Shown here: positions 1 through 7,853 of the stretch, one piece after another
Position numbering within the stretch: the stretch's first letter is position 1
Layout: each line of letters begins with the position of its first letter
Origin: Limimaricola litoreus
Lineage (GTDB): Bacteria > Pseudomonadota > Alphaproteobacteria > Rhodobacterales > Rhodobacteraceae
Assembly (NCBI RefSeq): GCF_024159025.1
Contig: NZ_JAMYXC010000038.1
Location: 1 to 32,355, forward strand
DNA: 32,355 bases
Reading direction: 5' to 3'
Notes under the pieces: generated by a model
Told to the model about the DNA's origin: nothing
Seen by the model: the letters and a program-made list of their open reading frames with translations, nothing else
The model's database searches: none
Made by a program: the position numbers and the translations under genes

Positions 1-329
1 GCATCCTTGGCCCGGCCCAGCGCCTCGGCGTTCTGACCCGGATAGAAGAACGAGATCAGCGTCTGCCCCTCGCGCAGGAGCCCGAGCTCCGCGTCCATCG
101 GCGGCCGCACCTTGGTGACGATCTCCGCCTCGCGCCAAAGCGTCGCGGCATCCGGCACCACGGTGACCCCGGCGTCCTCATAGGCCGCGTCGGTAAACCC
201 CGCGGCCACACCCGCCCCGGCCTCGATCAGGCAAGCATGCCCCAGTTTTGCCAAGTCCCGCGCCGAGGCCGGGGTCATCGATACCCGCGCCTCGCCAGCG
301 GCCACTTCACGTGGCGCTCCAATCCTCAC
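1..329 (-). CDS. pntA: NAD(P) transhydrogenase subunit alpha (PntA), N-terminal part; runs off the window
   Basis: PntA is part of the membrane transhydrogenase that uses the proton gradient to move hydride from NADH to NADP+. The 109 visible codons begin MRIGAPREV and continue with GHACLIEAGAG, VTKVRPP and LISFFYPGQN, which match the start of the NAD(H)-binding domain I of PntA and the related alanine dehydrogenase fold. The MRIG(A/I)PRE opening and the AQN/GQN motif favour PntA. The start is a GTG with a good Shine-Dalgarno sequence (GGGAGGA) eight bases upstream. The 3' part of the gene is outside the window, so it cannot be seen whether the subunit is full length or split. It is divergent from the F420 operon, with about 240 bp between the two start codons. 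This may matter because NADPH is the substrate of NpdG encoded there; that link is inference. Confidence 0.88.
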   Translation of the reverse strand, partial: MRIGAPREVAAGEARVSMTPASARDLAKLGHACLIEAGAGVAAGFTDAAYEDAGVTVVPDAATLWREAEIVTKVRPPMDAELGLLREGQTLISFFYPGQNAEALGRAKD

Positions 330-394
330 GATACTGTCCTCCCATGGCCCGACGGCGCCCTCCCAAGCGCCGAGCGAAGCTTTTCCCGACTATC

Positions 395-548
395 CGCGCT
401 GTTTTATCTACTAGTCAATTATTTTGATGGCGAAGAAAGTGATGCTCCATCTAGTCTACTGATATCGCTATGAAATAAGTTTGTATGAGCGTTTTTTTGA
501 TCTGATACTAAAAATAGTTTTGACAAGTCGCTGCCGGATCGCTCAGCC
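395..548. promoter_or_regulatory. AT-rich divergent regulatory region between pntA and the F420 operon
   Basis: This stretch is far richer in A and T than the surrounding DNA and lies between two divergent start codons, so it should hold the promoters of both pntA and cofG. A TTGACA hexamer sits at 520-525, but no convincing -10 box follows at the right distance. A weaker pair, TTGTAT at 481-486 and GATACT at 504-509 with a 17 bp spacer, is an alternative. I cannot assign a start site. No clear RutR-type palindrome is present. An upstream ATG at 481 is in frame with cofG but lacks a ribosome binding site and is treated as non-coding. Confidence 0.45.
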
Positions 549-567
549 TTGTGGGCAGGAGGAGATC

Positions 568-1710
568 ATGACCAGCCACTTGCCCAGCACCGGTGCGCCG
601 CTTGCCGAATCCGGGGATCTCGATGCCCTGATGGCCAGCGCCCGCCAGATCCGCGACGCGGCCTGGGGCCGCACGATCACCTATTCGCGCAAGGCCTTCG
701 TGCCGCTGACCAACATGTGCCGCGACACCTGCGGCTACTGCACCTTCGTCAAGCATCCCTCCTCGCCCGAGGCGCGGATCATGACGCCCGAGCAGGTACT
801 CGCCGAGGCGCTGCGCGGCGAGCGCGAGGGCTGCAAGGAGCTGCTGTTCAGCCTGGGCGAAAAGCCCGAGCTGCGCTACGAGGCGGCGCGCAAGGGGCTG
901 GAACGGCTGGGATATGCACGGCTCACCGACTACCTGCGCGACATGTGCGCGCTGGTGCTGCGCGAGACCAGCCTGCTGCCGCATGTCAACGCAGGCACGC
1001 TGACCGATGACGAGATCGACCTGCTCAAGCCGGTCTCGGCCTCGATGGGCATGATGCTCGAGACCGTCAGCCGCCGCCTGACCCGCAAGGGCCAGCCGCA
1101 TTTCGCCTGCCCCGACAAGACTCCGGTGCAGCGGCTGCGCACGCTGGAGCGCGCGGGCCAGAAGCGCGTGCCCTTCACCACAGGCCTCTTGATCGGCATT
1201 GGCGAGACCTGGGAGGAGCGGATCGAGGCGCTGCAGGCGATCAACGCCGCCCATGCGCGCCACGGCCACGTGCAGGAGGTCATCATCCAGAACTTCCAGC
1301 GCAAGCCCGACATCGAGATGGCCGAGCATCCCGAGCCCGGGCTCGAGGACATGCTGCGCACCATCGCCGCGGCGCGGATCATCCTCGCGCCCGAGATCAG
1401 CCTGCAGGCGCCGCCGAACCTGAGCGCGCGGCACATCGCCTATCTCGACGCGGGCATCAACGACTGGGGCGGCATCTCGCCCGTCACCATCGATTTCATC
1501 AACCCGCAGCACGAATGGCCCGAGATCCGCAGCCTCGCGCGGTCCTGCGACGCGGCCGAGTTCGAACTGCGCGAAAGGCTCACCGTCTACCCGCGATACC
1601 TCACCGGGGACGAGGGCTTCATCAACGCCTCGGTGCGGGCCCGCGCGCTCGGCATGGCCGGGGGCAAGGGTCTGGCGCGCGAGCAGCGGCACATCGGAGA
1701 GACAGCATGA
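568..1710 (+). CDS. cofG: FO synthase subunit 1 (7,8-didemethyl-8-hydroxy-5-deazariboflavin synthase, CofG)
   Basis: CofG is a radical SAM enzyme. Together with CofH it joins tyrosine to a ribityl-aminouracil to form FO, the deazaflavin core of coenzyme F420. The 380-residue product carries the radical SAM cluster motif CRDTCGYC, with cysteines at about 51, 55 and 58. The nearby LFSLGEKPE, ASMGMMLE and TGLLIGIGET segments are typical of CofG. It is a stand-alone subunit, as in archaea and cyanobacteria, and not the CofG-CofH fusion (FbiC) of actinobacteria. I chose the ATG at 568 because an AGGAGGAG ribosome binding site lies just upstream; an in-frame ATG at 481 has none. The stop codon overlaps the cofH start as ATGA, so the pair should be translationally coupled in one operon. 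Confidence 0.95.
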   Translation: MTSHLPSTGAPLAESGDLDALMASARQIRDAAWGRTITYSRKAFVPLTNMCRDTCGYCTFVKHPSSPEARIMTPEQVLAEALRGEREGCKELLFSLGEKPELRYEAARKGLERLGYARLTDYLRDMCALVLRETSLLPHVNAGTLTDDEIDLLKPVSASMGMMLETVSRRLTRKGQPHFACPDKTPVQRLRTLERAGQKRVPFTTGLLIGIGETWEERIEALQAINAAHARHGHVQEVIIQNFQRKPDIEMAEHPEPGLEDMLRTIAAARIILAPEISLQAPPNLSARHIAYLDAGINDWGGISPVTIDFINPQHEWPEIRSLARSCDAAEFELRERLTVYPRYLTGDEGFINASVRARALGMAGGKGLAREQRHIGETA

Positions 1711-2981
1711 CCTACCAGTCGAAGACCCGGCAGTTCGCCTGCGACCCGGCGGCCGTGAACGGCGCCTCGCCCGCCATCCGCGCGATTCTCGAAAAGGCGC
1801 TTTCGGGCGGCGAGGTGAGCGCGCAGGAGGGCGTCGCGCTGTTCCGGGCCGACGGGGCGGATATCGATGCCGTCTACCGCACCGCCGACACGCTGCGCCG
1901 CCGCGCCAATGGCGACCGGGTGAGCTTCGTGGTCAACCGCAACATCAACTTCACCAACATCTGCTACATGGGCTGCAAGTTCTGCGGCTTTGCCAAGCGG
2001 GTCGAGGACAAATCCGCCGAGTGGCTGGAGCCCGAGCAGATCGTCGAGCGGGCGCAGCAGGCCTGGGATCGCGGCGCGACCGAGGTCTGCATCCAGGGCG
2101 GGCTGCACCCGAAGATGGAAGGCACCTACTACCGGGAGATCATCCGGGCCATCAAGACGGCGCTCCCCGGCATGCATATCCACGCCTTCTCGCCCTTCGA
2201 GATCTGGTACGGCGCGTCCAAGACCAAGATGTCCTACCGCGAGTTCCTGACCGATCTGAAGGAGGCCGGCCTCGATTCGATGCCCGGCACCGCGGCCGAG
2301 ATCCTCGACACCGAGGTGCGGATGCAGCTCACCACCAACAAACTCTCGGCCGAGCGCTGGGTCGAGATCATCCGCACCGCCCACGAGGTCGGCATCCCGA
2401 CCACCGCCACCATCATGTACGGCCATGTCGACGCGCCCGAGCACTGGGCCGCGCATATCGCGCTTTTGCGCGACATCCAGAAGGACACGGGCGGCTTCAC
2501 CGAGCTGGTGCCGCTGTCCTTCGTGCACACCGATTCGCCGCTCTATGCTCAGAACCCCGACAAGGTCCGCCCAGGCCCGACCGCGCGCGAAGTCGACCTG
2601 ATGCACGCGGTGTCGCGGATCATGCTGCATGGCTGGATCGACAACATCCAGGTGAGCTGGACCAAGCTCGGCGCGGCGCGGGCGCAGCAGATGCTGTCGC
2701 GCGGTGTCAACGATCTGGGCGGCACGCTGATGAACGAAAGCATCTCGCGCGCCGCAGGCGCCGACCACGGGCAGGAGATCACCGCGCGCGAGCTGGTGCG
2801 GATGATCCGCGCCGCGGGCCGCGTGCCGATGCGCCGCAACACCGTCTACGAGGTGCGCGAGGTGTTCGAGCACCACGACCCCGAGGAGCTGGCGCCGCTG
2901 GTGGACCGCAAGGGCCGCGATCCGCTGGCCTTCCTCGAGATGTTCCCCGAGCGCCCCGCCGCGATCGAGGCCGCGCAATGA
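1707..2981 (+). CDS. cofH: FO synthase subunit 2 (CofH)
   Basis: CofH is the second radical SAM half of FO synthase. It acts on tyrosine to give the intermediate that CofG turns into FO. The 424-residue protein has the cluster motif CYMGCKFC, with cysteines at about 86, 90 and 93, preceded by VVNRNINFTNIC. It continues with CIQGGLHP, HAFSPFEI and LDSMPGTAAEIL, which are hallmarks of the CofH/MqnC/MqnE group. The context of cofG, cofD, cofC and cofE decides for CofH over the menaquinone enzymes. The start overlaps the cofG stop (ATGA at 1707-1710) and the stop overlaps the cofD start in the same way. Length is in the usual range, and no key residue appears to be missing. Confidence 0.95.
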   Translation: MTYQSKTRQFACDPAAVNGASPAIRAILEKALSGGEVSAQEGVALFRADGADIDAVYRTADTLRRRANGDRVSFVVNRNINFTNICYMGCKFCGFAKRVEDKSAEWLEPEQIVERAQQAWDRGATEVCIQGGLHPKMEGTYYREIIRAIKTALPGMHIHAFSPFEIWYGASKTKMSYREFLTDLKEAGLDSMPGTAAEILDTEVRMQLTTNKLSAERWVEIIRTAHEVGIPTTATIMYGHVDAPEHWAAHIALLRDIQKDTGGFTELVPLSFVHTDSPLYAQNPDKVRPGPTAREVDLMHAVSRIMLHGWIDNIQVSWTKLGAARAQQMLSRGVNDLGGTLMNESISRAAGADHGQEITARELVRMIRAAGRVPMRRNTVYEVREVFEHHDPEELAPLVDRKGRDPLAFLEMFPERPAAIEAAQ

Positions 2982-3934
2982 GCCCGCGCAAGGTCTGCCT
3001 GCTCGCCGGTGGCGTCGGCGGCGCCAAGATGGCCGAGGGGCTCGCCGCCCATGACGACGTGGCGCTGTCGGTGATCGGCAACGTCGCCGATGACGAGAGC
3101 TTTCACGGGCTGTGGGTCTCGCCCGACATCGACACGCTGACCTACAGCCTCGCCGGGAGGATCGACCGCAGCCAAGGCTGGGGCGTGGCCGATGAGGGGC
3201 ACCGGGCGCTTGAGACGCTGAACCTTCTGGGTGCGGAGACGTGGATGTCGCTGGGCGACCGCGATTTCGGCCTGCACATCCACCGCACGATGCGGCGCGC
3301 GAAGGGCGACCGCCCCTCCGACATCGCCCGCGACGTGGCCCGCGCTTTCGGCGTGACCTCCGACATCCTGCTGCCCACGGACGACGTGGTGCAGACCCGT
3401 CTGCGCACGACCGACGGGCGCTGGCTGAGCTTTCAGGAATATTTCGTGCGCGAGCGCTGCGCGCCGGAGATCCGCGACATCGCGTTTTCGGGGCTCGACA
3501 TGGCCCGCCCGACGCCCGAGGCGTTGGCGGCGATCGCGAGCGCCGAGCTGATCGTCGTCGCGCCCTCGAACCCGCTGGTGAGCATTGCCCCGATCCTCGG
3601 CATTCCCGGCATCAACGAGGCGCTGCGCGCCGCCGCCGCGCCCAAGATCGCGGTCAGCCCCTTCATCGACGGAAAGGTGGTCAAGGGCCCGGCCGACCGG
3701 ATGATGGCGGCGCTGGGGCTGCGCGCCGATGCGCTCGGCGTGGCCCGGCGCTACCGCGGGCTGGCCGACAGGCTGGTGATCGACCATGCCGATGCCGGGC
3801 TCAAGGCCGGGATTGCCGCCGAAGGCCCCGCCCCGCATTGCAGCGACATCCTGATGAAAAGCCAAGCCGACAAGGCGCGGCTGGCGCGCGAGATCCTCGA
3901 CCTCGCCTTCGCGCCCGCGGAGGCCATGGCATGA
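2978..3934 (+). CDS. cofD: 2-phospho-L-lactate (or phosphoenolpyruvate) transferase CofD/FbiA
   Basis: CofD transfers the phospho-carboxylate moiety from the guanylylated donor made by CofC onto FO, giving F420-0 or its dehydro or 3-phosphoglycerate form. The 318-residue sequence starts with the glycine-rich LLAGGVGGAKMAEGL loop (residues about 8-22). It then has NVADDE, VSPDIDTLTYSLAG and APSNPLVSI, which are diagnostic family motifs. Length fits the family. The gene is joined to cofH upstream and cofC downstream by ATGA overlaps. The sequence alone does not tell which donor is used; in bacteria with FbiA the donor is usually derived from phosphoenolpyruvate. Confidence 0.95.
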   Translation: MSPRKVCLLAGGVGGAKMAEGLAAHDDVALSVIGNVADDESFHGLWVSPDIDTLTYSLAGRIDRSQGWGVADEGHRALETLNLLGAETWMSLGDRDFGLHIHRTMRRAKGDRPSDIARDVARAFGVTSDILLPTDDVVQTRLRTTDGRWLSFQEYFVRERCAPEIRDIAFSGLDMARPTPEALAAIASAELIVVAPSNPLVSIAPILGIPGINEALRAAAAPKIAVSPFIDGKVVKGPADRMMAALGLRADALGVARRYRGLADRLVIDHADAGLKAGIAAEGPAPHCSDILMKSQADKARLAREILDLAFAPAEAMA

Positions 3935-4578
3935 GCGGCGCGGGCAAGCGGCTCGTCGCGATCCCGATGAAGGATCCGCGCGACGCCAAGACCCGGCTCG
4001 GCCTCGCCCTCACGCCGGATCAGCGCGGCAAGCTGGCGTTGAGCCTGTTCCGCGCCACCGTCGCCCGGCTGCGCGAGGCCACCGAAGGGCTCGAGACCCG
4101 GGTCGATCTCGCCGTGGTCAGCGCCAGCCCGATCATTTGCGACGTGGCCGAGACGCTCGGGCTGAACGTCATCGACGATGGCGGCGCGCCGTCGCTGTCG
4201 CTGGCTCTCGAGGCCGCGGCGGACTGGGCCACGGCACAGGGCTATGACGCGCTTTGCATCCTGCCCGGCGATCTTGCCGATCCCGATCCCATCGATCTGG
4301 CATGGCTGCTGGATCATCCGCTCGAAGGCGGCACGGCGGTGATCTGCCCGGCCAAGGATCTCGGCACCAATGCGCTGATGGTGCCGCTGCCCTGCCCCTT
4401 CGCCTTCGCCTATGGCGCGAAATCGACGATCCGCCACCGCCGCGCCGCCGAGGATGCGGGGCTCACGCCGGTGATGATGCCGCTGGGCAGCCTGCGGGTC
4501 GATATCGACACCGTCGAGGACCTCCATCACCTGCCCTCCGGCCATCTGCGCCGCCCGCGCCAGGAGACCGCGCAATGA
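3931..4578 (+). CDS. cofC: Phospholactate/PEP/3-phosphoglycerate guanylyltransferase CofC (FbiD)
   Basis: CofC activates a three-carbon phospho-acid with GTP and passes it to CofD. The 215-residue protein shows the nucleotidyltransferase signature near its N-terminus (AIPMKDPRDAKTRL, residues about 10-23). It also has the metal-binding segment ILPGDLADPDP and the family motifs KDLGTNALMVP and FAYGAKS. CofC enzymes differ in substrate: 2-phospho-L-lactate in archaea as first described, phosphoenolpyruvate in mycobacteria, and 3-phosphoglycerate in Mycetohabitans rhizoxinica. Which applies here cannot be read by eye. The gene overlaps cofD and cofE by ATGA and is not fused to another domain. 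Confidence 0.92.
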   Translation: MSGAGKRLVAIPMKDPRDAKTRLGLALTPDQRGKLALSLFRATVARLREATEGLETRVDLAVVSASPIICDVAETLGLNVIDDGGAPSLSLALEAAADWATAQGYDALCILPGDLADPDPIDLAWLLDHPLEGGTAVICPAKDLGTNALMVPLPCPFAFAYGAKSTIRHRRAAEDAGLTPVMMPLGSLRVDIDTVEDLHHLPSGHLRRPRQETAQ

Positions 4579-5348
4579 GCCTTTCCGTCTCGCTCACCGC
4601 CATCCCCGGCATCCCCGACATCGGCAATGGCGACGATCTCGCCGCGATCATCGGCGACCGGCTTGACGCGGCCGGTCTCGGCCTGCGCCATGGCGACATC
4701 CTTTGCGTCGCGCAGAAGGTCTTTTCCAAGGCCGAGGGCTGCATCATCCCGCTCGACACGGTGACGCCCTCGGACGAGGCGCGGCGCTATGCCGAGGAGC
4801 TGAACAAGGACGCCCGCAAGATCGAGGTGGTGCTGCGCGAGAGCGCCCGCGTGGTCCGTTCCTTCCGCCGCCCCGACCAGAACGAGGGCACGATGATCTG
4901 CGAGCACCGGCTCGGCTTCATCTCGGCCAATGCCGCGGTGGACGAGAGCAATTTCGGCGAGGAAAGCGCCGTGATGGTGCTGCCGCCCGACCCGGATGCG
5001 AGCTGTGCGGCGCTGCGCGCGGCGCTCCATGCCCGCTTCGGCGCGCAGATCGGCGTGGTCATGACCGACACCTTCGGCCGGCCCTGGCGGCTCGGTCAGG
5101 TCAATGTCGCGATCGGCCTGTCGAAGGTGCCTGCTACGATCCGCGAGCAGGGAAACACCGATGCCTGGGGCCGGCCCCTGCAGGTCACCGAACCCGCGCT
5201 CGCCGACGAGATCGCCGCCGCCTCGGGGCTGGTGGTGCGCAAGGACGGCAAGACCCCCGCGGTGCTGCTGCGCGGGCTCGACTGGACGCCCGCCGAGAGC
5301 CGCGGCGCCGACATCCTACGCAAGAAACAAGAGGACATGTTCAGATGA
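4575..5348 (+). CDS. cofE: Coenzyme F420-0:L-glutamate ligase CofE, without the nitroreductase domain
   Basis: CofE adds the gamma-linked glutamate tail to F420-0 using GTP and a divalent metal. The 257-residue product has the family motifs [39 protein letters not shown] and [13 protein letters not shown] in order. Its length matches the stand-alone archaeal enzyme. Mycobacterial FbiB is about 190 residues longer because it carries a C-terminal nitroreductase-like domain that reduces dehydro-F420; that domain is absent here. No separate nitroreductase gene is found nearby. The start overlaps the cofC stop and the stop overlaps the npdG start (both ATGA). Confidence 0.95.
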   Translation: MSLSVSLTAIPGIPDIGNGDDLAAIIGDRLDAAGLGLRHGDILCVAQKVFSKAEGCIIPLDTVTPSDEARRYAEELNKDARKIEVVLRESARVVRSFRRPDQNEGTMICEHRLGFISANAAVDESNFGEESAVMVLPPDPDASCAALRAALHARFGAQIGVVMTDTFGRPWRLGQVNVAIGLSKVPATIREQGNTDAWGRPLQVTEPALADEIAAASGLVVRKDGKTPAVLLRGLDWTPAESRGADILRKKQEDMFR

Positions 5349-6013
5349 CAATCGCGATCATTGGCGGCACCGGGCCGCAGGGACAGGGCCTCGCCCTGCG
5401 CTTCGCGCGGGCCGGCGTCGAGGTGGTGCTGGGCGGCCGCGACGGCCCGCGCGCCGCCGCCATCGCCGAGGAGCTGCAGGCGCAGCTGCCGGAGGGCGCG
5501 GCAAGGATCCGTGGCCTCGACAACGAGGGCGCGACCCGGGCGGCCGAGGAGATGGTGATCCTCGCCGTGCCCTTCTCGGCCCACAACGCCACGCTTGAGG
5601 CGCTCAAGCCCGCGCTTGCGGGCAAGATCCTCGTCGACATCGTGGTGCCGCTCGCCGAGGACGACCCCAAGAAGGTCTCCATGCCGCCCGAGGGCTCGGC
5701 CACCGAGGCCGCGCAGGCGCTCCTTGGCGACGAGATCCCCGTCATCGGCGCGCTGCACAATGTCTCGGCGGTGACGCTCAAGGCGCTCGACCAGTCGATC
5801 AACTGCGACATCCTCGTCTGCGGCAACAGCCTGGAGGCCCGCAAGAAGGTGATCGAGCTCGTCCGCAAGCTCGGCGTCGAGGCCTACAACGCGGGTGACG
5901 CGCAGTCCGCGCGCTGCATCGAGGCGATCACCCCGATCCTGATCCGGCTGAACATCTCCAAGGCGGTGCCCTTCAGCCATGCGGGCATCCGCATCTGCCC
6001 GCCCGATCACTGA
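5345..6013 (+). CDS. npdG: NADPH-dependent F420 reductase (F420H2:NADP+ oxidoreductase)
   Basis: This enzyme moves hydride between NADPH and F420 and so supplies F420H2 to user enzymes. The 222-residue protein has an N-terminal Rossmann loop [17 protein letters not shown] (residues about 5-21), followed by [11 protein letters not shown] for NADP binding. The motifs [25 protein letters not shown] and GALHNVSA are typical of the family. The C-terminus keeps the [15 protein letters not shown] segment. It is the last gene of the ATGA-overlapped chain; the next gene follows after 40 bp with its own ribosome binding site. In bacteria the reaction usually runs towards F420H2, drawing on the NADPH pool. 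Confidence 0.93.
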   Translation: MTIAIIGGTGPQGQGLALRFARAGVEVVLGGRDGPRAAAIAEELQAQLPEGAARIRGLDNEGATRAAEEMVILAVPFSAHNATLEALKPALAGKILVDIVVPLAEDDPKKVSMPPEGSATEAAQALLGDEIPVIGALHNVSAVTLKALDQSINCDILVCGNSLEARKKVIELVRKLGVEAYNAGDAQSARCIEAITPILIRLNISKAVPFSHAGIRICPPDH

Positions 6014-6053
6014 TTCACACCAAGACCATCAATTCTCTAGGGAGGAGAAACAC

Positions 6054-7094
6054 ATGGAATTCGGCATCTGCTTCAAGGGCTTCGTCGAGCCCGAACGCGC
6101 CAAGGCTCTCGTCCGCCAGGCCGAGAACGCGGGCTTCGACTACTGCTGGTTCTACGACAGCCACATCCTGTGGCGCGAGAGCTTCGTCGCCATGGCGATG
6201 TGCATGGAGCACACCACCCGCATGCGCTTCGGCCCGCTGGTGACCAACCCCAACTCGCGCGAATGGTCGGTCGCGGCCTCGCTGTTCGGCTCGCTGGCCA
6301 AGCAGTCGGGCGGCCGCTTCGACATCGGCCTCGGGCGCGGCGACAGCGCGGTGCGCGTCATGGGCAAGAAGCCCTCGACCCTCAAGCGGCTCGAGGAGTT
6401 CACCCATGTGGTCAAGGCGCTCATCCGCGGCGAGGAGGTGCAGTACGGCGAATGCCCCGAGCCGGTGAAGTTCCCCTGGGCCGACGGCTACGAGCTGCCC
6501 GTCTGGATCGGCGCCTATGGCCCGAAGGCGCTGGCCTCCGCGGGCCGCGTCGGTGACGGCGTGGTGCTGCAGATCGCGGAGCCCAAGATCGTCAAGTGGC
6601 TGGCCGATCAGGCCAAGACCGCGGGCACCGAGGCCGGGCTCGACATGTCGAACTACAAGGTGATGGCCGCCGCCCCCGCCCATACCGGGCCGATCGACGA
6701 GGCGCTGGAGAAGGTGAAGTGGTTCCCCGCCATGGTCGGCAACCACGTCGCCGACATCGTCGAGAAATACGGCACCGACAGCGACCAGGTGCCCTCCTCG
6801 CTCACCTCCTACATCGAGAACCGCAAGGGCTACGACTACTCCAAGCACGGCCAGAGCGATAATCCCTATCTCGACTTCATCACCGAGGACATCGTCAAGA
6901 GCTTCTGCGTGCTGGGCACCCCCGAGGAGCACATCACCAAGATCCGCGAGCTCGAGGACGCGGGCACCACGCAGTTCAACATCTATCTCGACAGCGGCGA
7001 CGAGGAGAAGATCATCGCCGATTACGGCGACACGGTGATCCCGGCCTTCCGCAAGGCCGAGAGCAACGTCACCAAGCTGAAGGCCGTGTCCTAA
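6054..7094 (+). CDS. Luciferase-like (LLM) F420-dependent oxidoreductase, substrate unknown
   Basis: This 346-residue protein belongs to the bacterial luciferase-like TIM-barrel family. Some members bind FMN and others F420. Visible features are the N-terminal MEFGICFKGF strand, AENAGFDYCWFYDSH, TRMRFGPLVTNPNSR, and GRFDIGLGRGDSAVRVMG, which forms the cofactor-binding loop. The segments PVWIGAYGPKAL and GDGVVLQIAEP follow. The pattern resembles the proteobacterial F420-dependent CPS_4043-type family. The start at 6054 follows a strong GGAGGAG sequence. Position directly behind cofG-npdG makes it the likely main user of F420H2 in this locus. I cannot name its substrate. A GC-rich hairpin follows the stop codon. 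Confidence 0.85.
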   Translation: MEFGICFKGFVEPERAKALVRQAENAGFDYCWFYDSHILWRESFVAMAMCMEHTTRMRFGPLVTNPNSREWSVAASLFGSLAKQSGGRFDIGLGRGDSAVRVMGKKPSTLKRLEEFTHVVKALIRGEEVQYGECPEPVKFPWADGYELPVWIGAYGPKALASAGRVGDGVVLQIAEPKIVKWLADQAKTAGTEAGLDMSNYKVMAAAPAHTGPIDEALEKVKWFPAMVGNHVADIVEKYGTDSDQVPSSLTSYIENRKGYDYSKHGQSDNPYLDFITEDIVKSFCVLGTPEEHITKIRELEDAGTTQFNIYLDSGDEEKIIADYGDTVIPAFRKAESNVTKLKAVS

Positions 7095-7119
7095 GGGCTC
7101 CCCCGCGCGAAGACGCCCA

Positions 7120-7147
7120 CCGGCGGGCAGCCCACCCTGCCCGCCGG
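7120..7147 (+). terminator. Hairpin after the F420 operon, probable terminator
   Basis: An 11 bp perfect stem (CCGGCGGGCAG paired with CTGCCCGCCGG) with a six-base loop begins 25 bases after the LLM stop codon. No T-run follows, so it may be an imperfect intrinsic terminator or an attenuating or RNA-stabilising hairpin between the operon and the downstream regulator gene. Confidence 0.6.
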
Positions 7148-7174
7148 AATGGTCCGCCTCCGCTGGTCTCGCCT

Positions 7175-7188
7175 TTGCAGTTGTGCAA
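7175..7188. promoter_or_regulatory. Small inverted repeat upstream of the TetR gene, candidate operator
   Basis: TTGCA, a four-base spacer and TGCAA form a short palindrome about 42 bases upstream of the regulator start. Autoregulation at such sites is common for TetR proteins. The site is short, is not the RutR consensus, and no copy is seen before cofG, so the call is weak. Confidence 0.25.
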
Positions 7189-7229
7189 TAGGGCGGTGGG
7201 ATCGACCTATACGAGGGGCTGGACGGCTC

Positions 7230-7853
7230 ATGGCACGCATGGCAGGCTCGAAGCCTCGGACGAGGATCCAGCGCAAGAACACCGAGCAGATCCTCGGCGC
7301 GGCGCTCGAGGTCTTTGCTCAGCACGGCTCATCCGGCGCCTCGATCAACCTGATCGCCAAGACCGCCGGGCTCACCACGCCGAACCTTCTTTATTACTTC
7401 GAGAGCAAGGACGCGATCCGACAGGAGCTACTGGCGCGCACGCTGCAGCTGTGGATGGCGCCCCTGAACATGCTCAGCCCGCATGGCGACCCGGTTGAGG
7501 AGGTCTGCCAGTACATCCGCCGCAAGCTCGACATCTCGAAGAATTTCTCCAAGGAAAGCAAGTTCTTCGCGAACGAGATCCTGAGCGGGCTGCCGCAGTC
7601 CAAGAACGAGATCTTCGGCCCGCTGAAAGAGCTTTACAGCGCCAAGATCGCGGTGCTCGAGGACTGGATTCGCGCGGGCCGCATCGCATCCGTCGATCCG
7701 CATCACCTGCTCTACTCGATCTGGGCGACGACCCAGCACTATGCCGATTTCGACGTGCAGATCGAGGAAATCGCGCCCGAAAAGGCGAAAGACCGCTTCG
7801 CCGACGCCGAAGCCTTCCTGATCGAGATGTATCGGAAACTTCTTCTCCCTTGA
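7230..7853 (+). CDS. TetR family transcriptional regulator, RutR-like
   Basis: The 207-residue product has an N-terminal TetR helix-turn-helix: ILGAALEVFAQHGSSG, then INLIAKTAGLTTPNLLYYFESKD. The C-terminal ligand domain contains WMAPLNML, KSKFFANEIL-like residues and DPHHLLYSIWATTQHYADF. The last stretch closely matches E. coli RutR, the uracil-responsive regulator of pyrimidine use. The ATG at 7230 is used because homology begins shortly after it; a second ATG lies nine bases later. The ribosome binding site is modest (GAGGGG). The ligand is unknown. Neighbourhood suggests control of the LLM gene or the F420 operon, but its palindrome has not been found there. A role in pyrimidine sensing is equally possible. 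Confidence 0.85.
   Translation: MARMAGSKPRTRIQRKNTEQILGAALEVFAQHGSSGASINLIAKTAGLTTPNLLYYFESKDAIRQELLARTLQLWMAPLNMLSPHGDPVEEVCQYIRRKLDISKNFSKESKFFANEILSGLPQSKNEIFGPLKELYSAKIAVLEDWIRAGRIASVDPHHLLYSIWATTQHYADFDVQIEEIAPEKAKDRFADAEAFLIEMYRKLLLP

Noticed and set aside
481-567. Upstream in-frame ATG that would lengthen CofG by 29 residues
   Set aside because: No ribosome binding site, AT-rich promoter-like sequence, and the added residues do not resemble CofG; the ATG at 568 has a strong site.
508-1692. Long minus-strand frame opposite cofG
   Set aside because: It mirrors the codon pattern of cofG, has low-complexity Arg/Ala/Gly/His-rich content and no family resemblance; a common artefact in GC-rich DNA.
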